DNA from: Chrysomallon squamiferum
Taxonomy: Eukaryota; Mollusca; Gastropoda; Neomphalida; Peltospiridae
Assembly: GCA_012295275.1 (NCBI GenBank)
Contig: CM022670.1
Location: forward strand, 30,400,438-30,464,437
Direction: 5' to 3'
DNA length: 64,000 nucleotides
A program made the translations under genes and the position numbers. The notes beneath the pieces are model-generated. The model saw only the letters and a program-made list of their open reading frames with translations. It made no database searches and was not told the DNA's origin. Shown here one piece after another: positions 62,111-64,000 of the stretch (positions are counted from its first letter, which is position 1; each line of letters opens with the position of its first letter).

Positions 62111-64000
62111 CTGAAATAAAAAACACAAAAATGGAACATAGTTTTGAAGTGTTCTTTCCATATACACAATTATATATAGTAATATTATATAATATCACAC
62201 AGGTGGTAAAATCATACAGACAGTAATATCATATACATTGTAATATGATACATATATATAAAATCTTACAACACTGGTTAAAAAAAGAAAAAGGCTCTGA
62301 AAGTGATTACCTTAAAGTATCATACAATTTGTGGCCATTTTATATATTTATTTTCATAATTATTAATTTAATTATTTATTGCATTGATCACTGGTAAAAC
62401 GATTTTTAAATTGTCTTCAAATGGTCTAAAGTTAAATTCAGCATTTTTAACTATTAAGAGTATAATTTATGTTAAAATGAATAAGCTGGATATGTGCCAA
62501 AACACTCAGTTTCCACTATCTTGAGTCATCCTACAATGAAATTTTTATCATTTTTAAAACCTGTATTATATTGTTTTTGAATAAAAACAAACCATCTAAA
62601 ATTATATTTTTTGTTTTTAAATAACAATGAAAATTTATTTTATGTTTTATGCACCATTCAGCAGTTCATGCAAAAGAATTATTACATTATATTATATTAA
62701 CTGATATGTAACTTTTCTCATTTTAAAATAACATATAATTAATAAAAATAGATAATAATTTTTTTTTGTTCTTCATATAGTGAATTGTGAGACAATTTGA
62801 AAAGCTGAAAACCAAAACTAAAAATTATAATGAAAAAACTAAACGTTTAATTTATCTTTCTGAGACCTAGTTCTTATTTTGTTTAATGGATGACTAATAT
62901 TTTTATTTATCAGGTAATGACAAGCTATTGCAAGTAACTATGTATAAAATTGATAAAAATTATTCAATTCAAGATATGATTAGCACTGTTAAAAGGGACA
63001 AGAAGGTCAAAGCAAAAGCAAATAAAATTTTAAATAAATATGCTTTTGAAATAACATTAATTAATTTGTTTTAACATACAGGAAATATTTTACTAAAAAT
63101 CACTTCTGACAAGAAATATGAACGTGTTTAAAAACAATATCTTTTTTTTTTTAGTAAATAAAAAATAATTTAATATCCTAGAGAAATAATAAAAAACTGG
63201 ACCATAATTATTATATTTACAAACTTTTCATTCAAAATAGCTTCCTTGTTTCAAATCATATTCATAATCTGACATTAAGTATTTATCATATCCAAGCCCA
63301 TTAAAAATCAGCAAAAATACTTATTTTCACAGATGGTCACAAAAAATAAAAAAATAAAAAAATAAAAAATAAAAAATAAGAAATAAAAAATAAAAATAAC
63401 AATAATAAAAAAAATAATAATAATAATAATAATAATAATAATTTGGACCATATCAAAGTAAACAATCTTAGAAATCAAAATGATTCCTTAATTGCAAGCT
63501 TAAATTTTTTGATATAAAATATTAATCTGTGTTTTAACATTCATTAAATTTTAATTATATAAAATCAGCAAAGAACACTTCCATTCATAGCTGGTCACAA
63601 AATTAACATAAAGCCACTTAAGGCCAACATTCTTATCATTCAAAATGGCTTCTTAATAACCAAACTTTTATTTTCACTCCCATTTACAATTCAGAATAAT
63701 ATATCTTTTAATTACTCAGCAAACAGGTGTGCACATAAAAACAATTTATAACTATTCTTTTTTTTTTTTTTATGGTTATTCTTCGCTGTTGCCATTGTTG
63801 TGTTTGTTGCAACCTACATGACATGTTGCTAATGCTTTGTTAGATATGATGGCTGCTTACATCAAGACTGTCAAGAGGTAATTGAGGATATTATGCTATT
63901 ACAAGCCAGTAAACATTAGCCTGCATTTCACTGGCTCAGTTTTCATTGATTGCCAAATGATGATCAATAACTGTCGATCTGTTGCTGAACAAGAATACCA
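62111..64000. other. GLIS3 upstream intron or 5' region
   Basis: AT-rich, with AAAAT/AAT repeats at 63345-63443. The last 250 bp (63770-64000) are less AT-biased, but no exon boundary in frame could be identified. Confidence 0.45.

Overview
The window is animal nuclear DNA: AT-rich, with multi-exon genes bounded by GT-AG introns, long introns full of microsatellites (GT, CA, TC, TA, AAT, ATTT) and degenerate tandem duplications, and few transposon remnants. The protein set (ZYG11-type E3 receptor, cyclic-nucleotide-gated channel, TAX1BP3, GLIS3) is metazoan. Repeat texture, intron size and divergence suggest a lophotrochozoan, most likely a mollusc and perhaps a cephalopod, but this is inference from texture and not proven. 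No bacterial, viral or CRISPR feature was seen.

Layout. (1) 1-8.5 kb, minus strand: seven coding exons of a ZYG11B-like gene, with the start codon at 7043 and the 3' part running off the left edge. (2) 9.2-11.4 kb, minus strand: a two-exon gene for an unrecognised 219-aa protein with a C-terminal cysteine cluster and an acidic dileucine motif. (3) 13.46-17.37 kb, plus strand: a complete four-exon CNG channel (759 aa), with two perfect CRE palindromes about 170-200 bp upstream of the ATG. (4) 19.0-21.33 kb, plus strand: a complete four-exon TAX1BP3 (TIP-1) single-PDZ gene with an ETS/YY1-like start region. (5) 21.3-31.5 kb: a convergent non-coding interval holding the UTRs of TAX1BP3 and GLIS3. 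(6) 31.5-62.1 kb, minus strand: nine coding exons of a GLIS3 (Kruppel-like, five C2H2 fingers) gene covering 991 codons, provided one surplus base in a CAG/CAA tract at 54345-54347 is discounted. (7) 62.1-64 kb: upstream intron or 5' region of GLIS3 with no recognisable exon.

Mobile DNA: a 1.13-kb terminal-inverted-repeat element (45443-46570) and an internally deleted mariner-like element (57786-58376), both in GLIS3 introns, plus a tRNA-type SINE relic near 47435.

The most unusual pattern is architectural. At three separate exons the splice-donor junction is the last unit of a degenerate tandem array extending into the intron. One of those exons also has its acceptor junction duplicated. 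A decayed inverted copy of another ZYG11 exon lies in an intron of the same gene. Together they suggest introns that grew by repeated duplication of exon-intron boundaries. The five genes share no obvious pathway; GLIS3 and the CNG channel both belong to families with ciliary or sensory roles, but that link is weak.
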